A DNA stretch of 64,000 nucleotides, taken from contig CAYGVJ010000005.1 in NCBI GenBank assembly GCA_964353255.1, positions 19,375 to 83,374 of the forward strand. The letters are read 5' to 3'. This DNA comes from VFZS01 sp964353255. Its GTDB lineage: Bacteria > Acidobacteriota > Terriglobia > Bryobacterales > Bryobacteraceae. A program made the position numbers and the translations under genes. The first letter of the stretch is position 1. Every line of letters begins with the position of its first letter. This document shows, one piece after another, positions 26,304 through 33,886 of the stretch. The notes beneath the pieces are model-generated. The model was not told where the DNA came from. It worked only from the letters and a program-made list of their open reading frames with translations, and did not search any database.

Positions 26304-26812
26304 GGCAGTGCCTCCCAACTACCGCCCATCAGTTCGAGAAGGTGCTGGCGGCACCGGAAGTCCCAGGTGTAGACGGTGTTGATGGAGCCGGCGCCCATCA
26401 GCGCCTGTATCTCGGGGAAAGTCTTTCCCTGGAGCTTGAGCCGGAAGAGCTGGCGGCAGCGCTCGCCCAACTGCGCGAGAGCGGCGCCAAGGCGTTCGAG
26501 CAACTGGTGTCGCGCGGCTTCGGTTTCCGGGTTGGAGCGGCGGTCCTCGAGCGGCAGATCGTCCACGGAGAGCTGGGTCTGCTCGCCGCGGCGCCAGGTT
26601 TTCCGCCTCAGGCTCACCATCTTGAACCTCAAGATCTGGAAGGAGAGCGGCAGCAGATCCTCCAGGCGGCTCAGGTGACTGTATTTCTGGTGCAGCACCA
26701 GCAGAACCTCCTGGGAGAGATCTTCTGCGACGTCCCCCGCTACTCTAGATGCCGCGAAGGCGAGGATCCTTTCGCGGAGGCGGGTGAGGATCTCGCCTCG
26801 CTCGAGGGCCAC
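26300..26812 (-). CDS. ECF-type RNA polymerase sigma factor
   Basis: 170 residues. Region 2 shows AEDLSQEVLLVLHQKY with the core-binding E-D-L-x-Q-E, and region 4 shows LGERCRQLFRLKLQGKTFPEIQALMG (core CRQLFRLKLQGK). It starts at a GTG (26812). The stop overlaps the membrane partner gene, so both are made together and the partner probably restrains the sigma factor. Targets are unknown. Confidence 0.82.
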   Translation of the reverse strand: MALERGEILTRLRERILAFAASRVAGDVAEDLSQEVLLVLHQKYSHLSRLEDLLPLSFQILRFKMVSLRRKTWRRGEQTQLSVDDLPLEDRRSNPETEAARHQLLERLGAALAQLGERCRQLFRLKLQGKTFPEIQALMGAGSINTVYTWDFRCRQHLLELMGGSWEALP

Positions 26813-26900
26813 CGGCGGGGATGAGGGGTCAGGGGCTGCCAGGACAGGACCTCCCGTAGGTAAGGCTACTACAAGTGGGGCAGGAAGCGGACAGGGCGTC

Positions 26901-28250
26901 CTACTCGTAGCGCAGCGTCACCGCCGGGTCCACGCGCGTGGCGCGGCGGGCGGGGAGGTAGCAGGCGGCCAGGGCCACGGCCAGCAGCAGGCCGGCCACG
27001 CCGGCGAAGGTGAGCGGGTCGGCGGGCCTGACGCCGTAGAGCAGGCTTCCGAGCAGGCGGGCCGCGAGGAGGGCTACGCACAGGCCCGCCGCGAGGCCGC
27101 CCGCGGCCAGCGCCAGACCGCGGCGGAGCGTGGCTCTGAGGATGGCGGGCGGCGTGGCTCCGAGCGCCATGCGCAGACCGATCTCGCGGGTGCGCCGGGC
27201 GACGCGATTGGCCATTACGGCGTACAGCCCCAAGGTGGCCATTACCGTGGCCAGCAGGCTGAACAGGCCCACCAGGGTGGCGGCCAGGCGCTGCGGCCAG
27301 AAAGAGGCGTCCAGATGCGCGTCGAGTGTCTTGATGTCATACAGGGGCAAGTGGGGATCCACCCCGCGGACCACCTGCCGCACGGGCTCGATCAGTGGCA
27401 GAGGGTTGCCGGCTGTTCGGATGTGCAGCGTGCGGTCCAGCGTCAAGGCGGTGAAGCCAGGCACCGAGAGTTGGTCCGAGGGCAGGTAGTAGAACGGGCG
27501 CACCTTCTCGACGGCGCTCCGGTAGCGGCTATCCTGGGCTACTCCGACGATCTGCCAAGGCTCGGAGTCCGGCTTGCCGATGCGCAGGGTCTGGCCGAGC
27601 GGATTCTGGTCCGGCCAGAGCCGTGGTCACCGAGACGACCCCGGGCAGGCCGCCGATGCGCTCCAGCAGTTGCGCGTAGAGTTGCCGGGCGGCAGGCCGC
27701 TGGTACCCGTTCAGAGCGGGGGCCAGCGACAGCAGCAGCATGTTGTCGGTCTTCATTTGCGGGTCGATCGAGCGCAGGTTGCCGAGCGTGCGCTCGAACA
27801 GGCCGGCGCCCACCAGCAGCACCGCGCACAGCGCCACGCGGATCCCGATCTCATGGGTGCGCTGGGCCATCGAATACGACATCACGCCGTAGATTCCCAC
27901 CGTCGCCAGAACCACCGCGATGGCGGCGAAGAGGCCCATCAGCACCATCGAAAGCCGGCGCTGGGCCACCGAGCGCGAGAGCACCTCCTCCATGGTGCGG
28001 ATGGCGAAAACAGGTTGCTCACTGTCCAGCGCGAGGACCTCGTTCTGCGCGGCGCGCGCCAGGCTGCGGGGGTCAACTCCGGAACGTGCGCGGATCACCA
28101 ACCAGGCGATCGGGTTCGGGGTAGGGCAGGGGCTTGAGCAGCACCGCGTCGATCACGCTGAAGATGGCCGTGGTGGCGCCGATGCCCAGGGCTAGGGTCA
28201 GTGCGGCCACCGCGGGGTCCACGCGCGTGGCGCGCGCTTCAGCCCGCAGT
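26901..28250 (-). pseudogene. Scrambled remains of MacB/FtsX-type ABC permeases
   Basis: Read on the minus strand, several pieces of acidobacterial duplicated permeases occur in the wrong order and frame. First come RATRVDPAV (a normal C-terminal end) fused to LALGIGATTAIFSVIDAV (a normal N-terminal helix). Then follow QPVFAIRTMEEVLSRSVAQRR and MAQRTHEIGIRVAL, an abrupt join to LLVGAGLFERTLGNLRSIDP and VVSVTTALAG, a frame change into QNPLGQTLRIGKPDSEPW, and a good C-terminal FtsX domain (27503-26901, ending PARRATRVDPAVTLRYE). The two outer ends share the string GTCCACGCGCGTGGCGCG, so recombination between permease copies is likely. Confidence 0.75.
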
Positions 28251-28292
28251 TTTCATGGTACGGCGAACTGAAGTTCGCCGCGGCACGCTAAA

Positions 28293-29570
28293 GACGGTGC
28301 TGAAAAAGTAAGTGCATCGCATGGACCTGCCCTGGTGGGTGGATTTGGAGTCCGTTTCGGATGCCTCGACAGGCCCTGACGGTGCCCTCGGTGTGCCCTT
28401 TCGGCCCCTTTTGGGGCCGTCCGGGCACACTACGCCCCTGGCTCAGGCGGCCTGAACCGCCAGGGTCCTCAGGCGAACCAGATTGTAGGCCGTGAGCGCC
28501 AGCGTGAACATCCACTGAACCAGGAGCCGACCACGGTGCCGTAGCTTGCGCATCAGGCCGGTAGTCTTCAGCCATCCGAAGATCTGCTCAATGCGCTTGC
28601 GCTTCTTCAGGCTGACTTGGTAGCCAGCCTGCCGCGTGGTGCGCCCGTCGATACTGCTGGAGCGCTTGGTGTGCTGGGCCACGTGTGGGGTGATGCGCAA
28701 TTCCCGGACGGCGCTCACAAACCGGCCATAGTCGTAGCCTGCGTCGCCGCCCACCGTGGCGCCGGGCTTGCCCACGACGGCCAGCATCTCCAGGGCCGCG
28801 TCCCATTCGGCATCCGTGATGGCCTCCGTAACCCGGACCGCCACCGGCAATCCGCTGCGGTTCTCCATCAGCACATGTCCCATGTGGCAGAGCTGGAATT
28901 CTCCCCCCGCGCTCTTGCGGTACAACTGCGCCTCCGGATCGCTCTTGCACTCGTGCGTGTCGCGCAACAGCATCTCGCCGCGACTGCCGCTGCCTTCCGC
29001 CGGCGGCCGCTCTTTCTTCTGATAGCTCCGCTTGCTGGCCCACGCCTCCAGCAACGTGCCGTCCACGGTGAAGTGCTCATCCGACAGCAAGTCCTGCTCC
29101 TGGGCCTGCGCCAGCACCGCCTCGAAGAACGCCTGCGCCAGCTCCCCCTTCAACAACCGCTCCCGGTTCTTGCTGAAGACCGTCGCATCCCAGACCTGCT
29201 CGTCCATGCTCAAGCCCACGAACCAGCGGAACAGCAAGTTGTACTCGAGCATCTCCATGAGCAGGCGCTCGCTGCGGATGGAGAACAGGATCTGTAGCAG
29301 CAACGCCTTCATGAGCTTCTCCGGGGCAATCGAGCGCCGTCCCAGCCGGGAGTACAGGCGGCTAAACCGGGACGACAGGCTCCGCAGCGCTTGGTCGCAC
29401 ATCCGCAAGATGCTACGCAAGGGGTGGTCCTGCGGGACGCGCTCCTCAGGAGAGAGGTAGCTGAACATCGCGCTCTGATTGTGGTCTTGGCCTCGCATAA
29501 AACAAATCTACACGATTATGTTTTATAGGGCAAGGCCAAACCGACGCCACCTTACTTTTTCAGCACCGTC
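28293..29570 (-). mobile_element. Complete IS5-family-like insertion sequence, 1278 bp
   Basis: The ends are 20-bp perfect inverted repeats (GACGGTGCTGAAAAAGTAAG at 28293-28312 and its complement at 29551-29570). A 4-bp duplication TAAA flanks them (28289-28292 and 29571-29574). The empty site is confirmed by the uninterrupted repeat copy at 20298, which has TCAA at this place. One intact transposase gene fills it, so the element is probably recent and active. Confidence 0.92.
28443..29498 (-). CDS. IS5-family-like DDE transposase
   Basis: 351 residues, uninterrupted. The N-terminal domain with FSYLSPEERVPQDHPLR and WFVGLSMDEQVWDATVFS is typical of IS5-type transposases. The catalytic triad is visible as Asp in FTVDGTLLEAW, Asp in GDAGYDYGRF and Glu in KKRKRIEQIFGWLK, followed by an R-H-R-G stretch. 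The gene lies wholly inside the inverted repeats and reads on the minus strand. Confidence 0.93.
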   Translation of the reverse strand: MRGQDHNQSAMFSYLSPEERVPQDHPLRSILRMCDQALRSLSSRFSRLYSRLGRRSIAPEKLMKALLLQILFSIRSERLLMEMLEYNLLFRWFVGLSMDEQVWDATVFSKNRERLLKGELAQAFFEAVLAQAQEQDLLSDEHFTVDGTLLEAWASKRSYQKKERPPAEGSGSRGEMLLRDTHECKSDPEAQLYRKSAGGEFQLCHMGHVLMENRSGLPVAVRVTEAITDAEWDAALEMLAVVGKPGATVGGDAGYDYGRFVSAVRELRITPHVAQHTKRSSSIDGRTTRQAGYQVSLKKRKRIEQIFGWLKTTGLMRKLRHRGRLLVQWMFTLALTAYNLVRLRTLAVQAA

Positions 29571-29589
29571 TAAAGCGCGCGCCGCGATG

Positions 29590-31542
29590 TCACCTTGGCC
29601 GGCTCGCTTCCAGAAACCCCCGCTCGAAGTAGTACAGAAAGCCGTCCTCGGCGCCGATGATGAGATCCGGGCGGCCGTCGCCGTTCCAGTCGGCGACGTT
29701 GGGGCAGGGGTTGTGGCCGGGCAGCTTGCCGGGAACCAGGTCGCCGCGGGAGACGAATACCGGCCGCTGTTGGCTGCCGGTGTTCTCGTACCAGGCGGCG
29801 CTGTCGGAGTCGGTGATGAGGTCCAGGTCGCCGTCGCCGTCCCAGTCGGCCAGCTCGATTTTTCGGCGCCCGCTTCTGCCGGCCCGCCCTGCGCTGAGCA
29901 GGAGCGGCTGGCCCTGAGCATCGAGGAAGATGCGCTGCGGAGGCTTGAGCTTAAGCTGGCCCCGCTCGCGGAAACGCTCGTAGAGAGCGAGGTATCCTTC
30001 GTGATCCAGCATCGCGAGGTCGGGCAGGCCATCGCGGTTCCAATCCACCACCTTGGGAGTGGTTCGCCACTGGGTCACCAGTTGCTTGCCCTTGGGGTTC
30101 CACCAGTTCCACGCCGGTTTGGGCGGCGGGCCTTCCCACTCAACCTGGACGCGCTCGGCGGCGGCCAGTGCGGGCTTGGTGCGCGTGCCCGTGTTGCGAT
30201 ACCACAGCACTTCGCCCCAGATGCTGTTCAGCAGGATGTCCGGCTTGCCGTCCAGGTCCCAGTCCGCCACTGAAGGGTTCGTGTAGCCCCACTTCTCCTC
30301 GACGGGCCCTTGAATCGAGCCGTTGGGTCCGGCCATGATCCGGATGACTTCGCCCGCGGCCTTCAGATACCCGCGGTCTGCGAACGCGGGAGCGGATTTG
30401 GAGCCGGTGTTCTCGAAGTACCGGAGGTAGCCGGCGGAGTTGCCGCAGATGATGTCCAGCTTGCCGTCCCCGTTCCAGTCCACGGCGACGGGCCGGGCCA
30501 GCGCGCCGCACTTCACATAGGGGTCGATCTGCTCGAGGTACTTGGGCGGCGCCAGGCGCGGCGGCGTTCCCGGCGGGGCCAGGTTCTCGAGCAGCGCCAC
30601 GCGCCCGTCCTCCTCACCGATGACCAGCGAGGGCCGCCCGTCGCCGTGCCAGTCCACCACGCGCGGCTGGATCATGCACAGGTCCATCCGCAGGGGCTTG
30701 CCGTCCACCTCCAGCATTTTCCCGGCAGCCAGCACGGGTCGTGTGCGACTGCCGGTGTTTTCGAAGAGCGTTACGGTGTCAACGAAGTCGCCTCCGATGA
30801 GATCCAGGCGGCCGCGCCCGAACCAATCCACGGGGTTGGGCGCCGGGCTGCCGCGCAAATCTAGCCCGCGGCCGCCGGCTTCGAGCGCGACTGGATCGGC
30901 GTACCGGGGCTGCTGGTTGCTGCCGAGGTTGCGGTGGAAGTAGACGTAGCCGTGAATCGGCCCGCGGGTCCATTCACCCTTCTGGTTGAAGGCGTCGTCC
31001 CAGCCGTAATCGCGCCAGTCGCTGGTGCCCACGAGCAGGTCGATCTTGCCGTCGCCATCCCAATCGACCGGGTACCAGAGGTCGTCGCGGCCCACGTGGT
31101 AGTTGCGCGGGAGCTGGACCTCGACGAAGCGCGACAGGCGGTTGCGCCGGACGTCGCTGAAGTAGCCGCCGCTGGTGACCAGATCGACGGCTCCGTCGCC
31201 GTTGAAGTCGGCCGCGACAAGGTCCTTGTGACCAGGGCCGAGCCATTCGGCGCGGGCGAACAGAGGCTGGGAGTTCGTCCCCAGGTTGCGGAAGAGGTAA
31301 GTCCCGTTGGAGGGGCGATCGGTGCAGCTCACGATGAGGTCGATCGCGCCGTCACCGTCGAAGTCCAGCGGCGCCGGATAGGCCCACAGGCCCACGGAGA
31401 GCTTTCCGCGCACACCGGGGCGGCCATAGGTGATCCGTTCGCCCGTGCCGATCATGGCGGGCTCGGCCAGACGGCGCGCCGGGCCCCGCTGTTCGATGGC
31501 GGGCGGCGCGGCGGCCAGAAGCAGAAGGCACAACATCCACAC
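29590..31542 (-). CDS. Exported FG-GAP/VCBS repeat protein
   Basis: About 650 residues: a short signal peptide (LCLLLLAAAPP) and then about ten repeats built on Ca-binding loops of the form D-x-[DN]-x-DG, for example DFDGDGAIDL, DWDGDGKIDLL, DWNGDGKLDI and DWNGDGRPDLI, each followed by an ENTG-type strand. This is a seven-bladed or longer integrin-like beta-propeller, secreted or on the outer surface; its ligand is unknown. The frame is open far upstream, but the signal peptide and GAGGG place the start at the GTG at 31542, with the ATG at 31536 as second choice. Its last codons lie in the REP-like repeat. Confidence 0.85.
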   Translation of the reverse strand: MWMLCLLLLAAAPPAIEQRGPARRLAEPAMIGTGERITYGRPGVRGKLSVGLWAYPAPLDFDGDGAIDLIVSCTDRPSNGTYLFRNLGTNSQPLFARAEWLGPGHKDLVAADFNGDGAVDLVTSGGYFSDVRRNRLSRFVEVQLPRNYHVGRDDLWYPVDWDGDGKIDLLVGTSDWRDYGWDDAFNQKGEWTRGPIHGYVYFHRNLGSNQQPRYADPVALEAGGRGLDLRGSPAPNPVDWFGRGRLDLIGGDFVDTVTLFENTGSRTRPVLAAGKMLEVDGKPLRMDLCMIQPRVVDWHGDGRPSLVIGEEDGRVALLENLAPPGTPPRLAPPKYLEQIDPYVKCGALARPVAVDWNGDGKLDIICGNSAGYLRYFENTGSKSAPAFADRGYLKAAGEVIRIMAGPNGSIQGPVEEKWGYTNPSVADWDLDGKPDILLNSIWGEVLWYRNTGTRTKPALAAAERVQVEWEGPPPKPAWNWWNPKGKQLVTQWRTTPKVVDWNRDGLPDLAMLDHEGYLALYERFRERGQLKLKPPQRIFLDAQGQPLLLSAGRAGRSGRRKIELADWDGDGDLDLITDSDSAAWYENTGSQQRPVFVSRGDLVPGKLPGHNPCPNVADWNGDGRPDLIIGAEDGFLYYFERGFLEASRPR

Positions 31543-31680
31543 GGGGGCTGACCCTCGTCTATGATACCCACATAGGACTTGGGTCAGGGAGCGGAAGTAC
31601 CGGTCGGGATGAACCGTCTGTAAGGTGTTGGCGCGGCTGAGGGCGTGGTATGTTAGCTGTTGAGGCGACGAGCGGAGGGC

Positions 31681-32265
31681 ATGGATTTGGCAAGATTCGC
31701 GAGGTACGGTGCGGTTTTGCTGGTGCTCGGGAGCGTAGTTCCCAGTTACTCGAGCCCGGTGTTGCCCGGGTTGCACCAGCTTGTGATCACCGGTCAGGCG
31801 GCCTGGAGCGGGACGGCCATCAACTGGATCGGCAGCGAAGGCTACACGGTCACGCTGGGTCCTTCCGAAGGGCTGACCGACTTCTTCACCTTCGATCTGA
31901 CGAGCTTGAGTGGACCGGCGGAAAGCGCCGTGCTGCGGCTGGTCAGGTATTGGACTGGCGGGCCGGAGCTGTTCATCTACTTGCTGGGCGACCCCTGGGC
32001 GGTGTTGCTGGGCAACTTGGGACCGGGCAGCATCTACGGAGGAATTGTGGGAGCCGGTCCCGGGGCGCTGGGAGACATCCTGGAGATCCCGTTGAATGCC
32101 GACGGCATCGCTGCGATCAACGCGTCGCAGGTAATGTTCAGCATGGGGGGCATGCTGGTGGCGGATCCGGTGGCGGAGACCCCCGAGCCTGCTACGCTGC
32201 TGCTGGTGGGCGCGGGGCTGCTGGCAGTGGGGTACTGGGGCGGTCGCCGCAAGCGGAGCACATAG
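31681..32265 (+). CDS. PEP-CTERM sorting-signal protein
   Basis: 194 residues. An N-terminal signal peptide (about 1-25) and a beta-rich middle are followed by the C-terminal ETPEPATLLLVGAGLLAV, then W and GGRRKR: a P-E-P motif, a hydrophobic helix and a basic tail. Exosortase/EpsH systems recognise this signal, and such proteins are usually exopolysaccharide-associated. The ATG at 31681 opens the signal peptide. No exosortase gene lies in this window. Confidence 0.85.
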   Translation: MDLARFARYGAVLLVLGSVVPSYSSPVLPGLHQLVITGQAAWSGTAINWIGSEGYTVTLGPSEGLTDFFTFDLTSLSGPAESAVLRLVRYWTGGPELFIYLLGDPWAVLLGNLGPGSIYGGIVGAGPGALGDILEIPLNADGIAAINASQVMFSMGGMLVADPVAETPEPATLLLVGAGLLAVGYWGGRRKRST

Positions 32266-32322
32266 GTTGCCGAGCCAGAAGACGGGATAGTGCGGGCTGT
32301 CCCGGTTTTGTACACTGGGAGG

Positions 32323-32958
32323 ATGCTGCGAGCGGCGGTTGTGGTGTCGCTGGTGACTTGCGGAGCGGCGCAGGCGCAGAGATACGAGGTGTCGGCGCTG
32401 GCCGGGATGCCCCGCCTGGGTGGCGCGCCGCTGGGGTCGCTGTACGAGACGGGCGGCAAGGACGACGATTCCAGGTTGAGGGGCCGTTCCGGCTACGGCG
32501 TTCGATTGACCCTCAACACCCGCGGCTACTTCGGTCATGAAGTGGGATACATCTACAGCCGCGCCACGTTTCAGACCAAGCTCCGCACCACGGAGGGCAA
32601 GACGACCACGGTGACTTCGGCGGAAGCCAAGGTCATCGTGCGGCAGGCGTTCTACGATTTCTTGATGTACTGCATGCCCGCCGGCGAGCGTTTTCGGCCC
32701 TTCATCGCCGCCGGCGCACAGGCGCACCAGTACGGGGCGCCCGCGTTGGCGGATTACGACATCGGCCGTTCGAGGAATTACGGGGTCAACTACGGAGGCG
32801 GGCTGAAGATCAGGCTGCTTCCCCACGCCTTGCTGCGGTTCGACGTTCGCCACTCCATCGGCGGCAAGCCCTACAACCTCACCTACGAAGACGTCACGAA
32901 GTCCGGCGGCATGCTGCGCCAGATGGAAGCTTCTGTCGGGGTGGGCGTTAGCTTCTGA
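32323..32958 (+). CDS. Outer-membrane beta-barrel-like protein
   Basis: 211 residues. A signal peptide (1-20, AAQAQ cleavage) is followed by alternating strands with aromatic ends: YGVRLTLNTRGYFGHEVGYIYSRATF, cut here to HEVGYIYSRATF, then FRPFIAAGAQAHQY and YGGGLKIRLLPHALLRFDVRH (core GGGLKIRL). It ends in ASVGVGVSF with a terminal Phe, as outer-membrane barrels do. The fold resembles OmpA-like or opacity-type eight-stranded barrels. GGGAGG touches the ATG at 32323. Role unknown. Confidence 0.78.
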   Translation: MLRAAVVVSLVTCGAAQAQRYEVSALAGMPRLGGAPLGSLYETGGKDDDSRLRGRSGYGVRLTLNTRGYFGHEVGYIYSRATFQTKLRTTEGKTTTVTSAEAKVIVRQAFYDFLMYCMPAGERFRPFIAAGAQAHQYGAPALADYDIGRSRNYGVNYGGGLKIRLLPHALLRFDVRHSIGGKPYNLTYEDVTKSGGMLRQMEASVGVGVSF

Positions 32959-32964
32959 GCCCGC

Positions 32965-33876
32965 TCACTGGATGAAGCCCAGGCGGCGGAGGCGGGCCTC
33001 GGGTTCCTGGCTATCGAAGCGGGTGAAAGCTGCCTTCAGCCTGCCGCCTTCGAGGGCCACGGCGTAGGGCGTATCCACGAAGGAGAAACTCTTCCGGAGC
33101 AAGTCGGCGTCGGCGGAGATCAGGCCGCCGAGGCCGGTGGTTCGGACGAACTCGCGTGCGAACTGCGGCTGGGCCGTGCACACACTGATGAGGGTGGTGT
33201 CCCGCCAGTTGTAGCGGGCCAGCAGGCGGGCAGCGGCGTCGCAGTGGGAGCATTCCGGGTCGTAGAAGTACAGGAACACGCGTCCCTGGCGCAGCGCGAA
33301 CGGCTTGCCCTCGACGGCGATGGTCTCGGGGGCGGCGATGGAAGCCTGACGCGCCGCGGTCACTCCGAAGGAGACCAGCGCGAAGACAGTCACCGCGCCC
33401 AGGACCAGAGCGGCGCTGCGCCGGCTCTCGGCAGCGCGGGCCCACATGCCGGCGACCACTGCCAGAGCGAGCATGATCCCGTCGCTCAAGAAGAAGGCCG
33501 GGCCCACGGCTCGCTTGATCCAGGGGAAGCAGTTGCACTCCTCGCCGCGCAGGACGTTGTAGTAGGCGCCGATGTATACCAGGAAGGCCACCAGCATCAG
33601 CCCGGCCAGCCAGGCGCCCCAGCGGCGGAACCTGGGCACCAGTATCAGCACGCCCGCGTAAGTCTCGGCGATGCCCAACAGCACCGCGGCGGGCAAGCTA
33701 AAGCCGGCCGGCACGTGCGCTTGTGAGAGCCTCACCGCCGCGCTGAACGGTTCGGTGATCTTCCAGACGCCGGAGACGATAAAGATCACGGCCAGCAGAA
33801 TGGCGGCCAGGGCGCTGAAAACTCTCTTCCAGACGGACGGCTCAAAGGGGGCGGGGTGCGCCTCCCCTTGTGCCAT
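32965..33876 (-). CDS. MauE/DoxX-like membrane protein with thioredoxin-like domain
   Basis: 303 residues. Four to five transmembrane helices (about 20-175) carry the MauE/DoxX pattern (FIVSGVWKITEPFSAA, GIAETYAGVLILVPRF, GAYYNVLRGEECNCFPW). A thioredoxin-like domain (about 195-303) has FYDPECSHCDAAARLL, a C-x-x-C. MauE-type proteins support disulfide formation or quinone-linked redox steps in the periplasm. The start is placed at 33876 (MAQGEAHP), because the ATG at 33888 would overlap the divergent amidohydrolase start; no spacer is left for separate promoters. Confidence 0.78.
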   Translation of the reverse strand: MAQGEAHPAPFEPSVWKRVFSALAAILLAVIFIVSGVWKITEPFSAAVRLSQAHVPAGFSLPAAVLLGIAETYAGVLILVPRFRRWGAWLAGLMLVAFLVYIGAYYNVLRGEECNCFPWIKRAVGPAFFLSDGIMLALAVVAGMWARAAESRRSAALVLGAVTVFALVSFGVTAARQASIAAPETIAVEGKPFALRQGRVFLYFYDPECSHCDAAARLLARYNWRDTTLISVCTAQPQFAREFVRTTGLGGLISADADLLRKSFSFVDTPYAVALEGGRLKAAFTRFDSQEPEARLRRLGFIQ

Positions 33877-33886
33877 ACTGTCATCC

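Larger units (their letters stand above)
28260..29603. repeat. REP-like repeat, second copy, split by an insertion sequence
   Basis: The left half is 28260-28292 and the right half is 29571-29603. With the insertion and one TAAA removed, it reads like the intact copy at 20298: same first hairpin (GGCGAAC...GTTCGCC), second hairpin with TAAA as loop, same CGATGTCACCTTGGC tail. The right half forms the last codons of the convergent FG-GAP gene. Confidence 0.75.

Noticed and set aside
28288..29573. CTAA as the target duplication of the insertion sequence, as usual for the IS5 group
   Set aside because: The 20-bp perfect inverted repeats then become offset by one base; TAAA keeps the ends symmetrical and agrees with the empty site in the other repeat copy.
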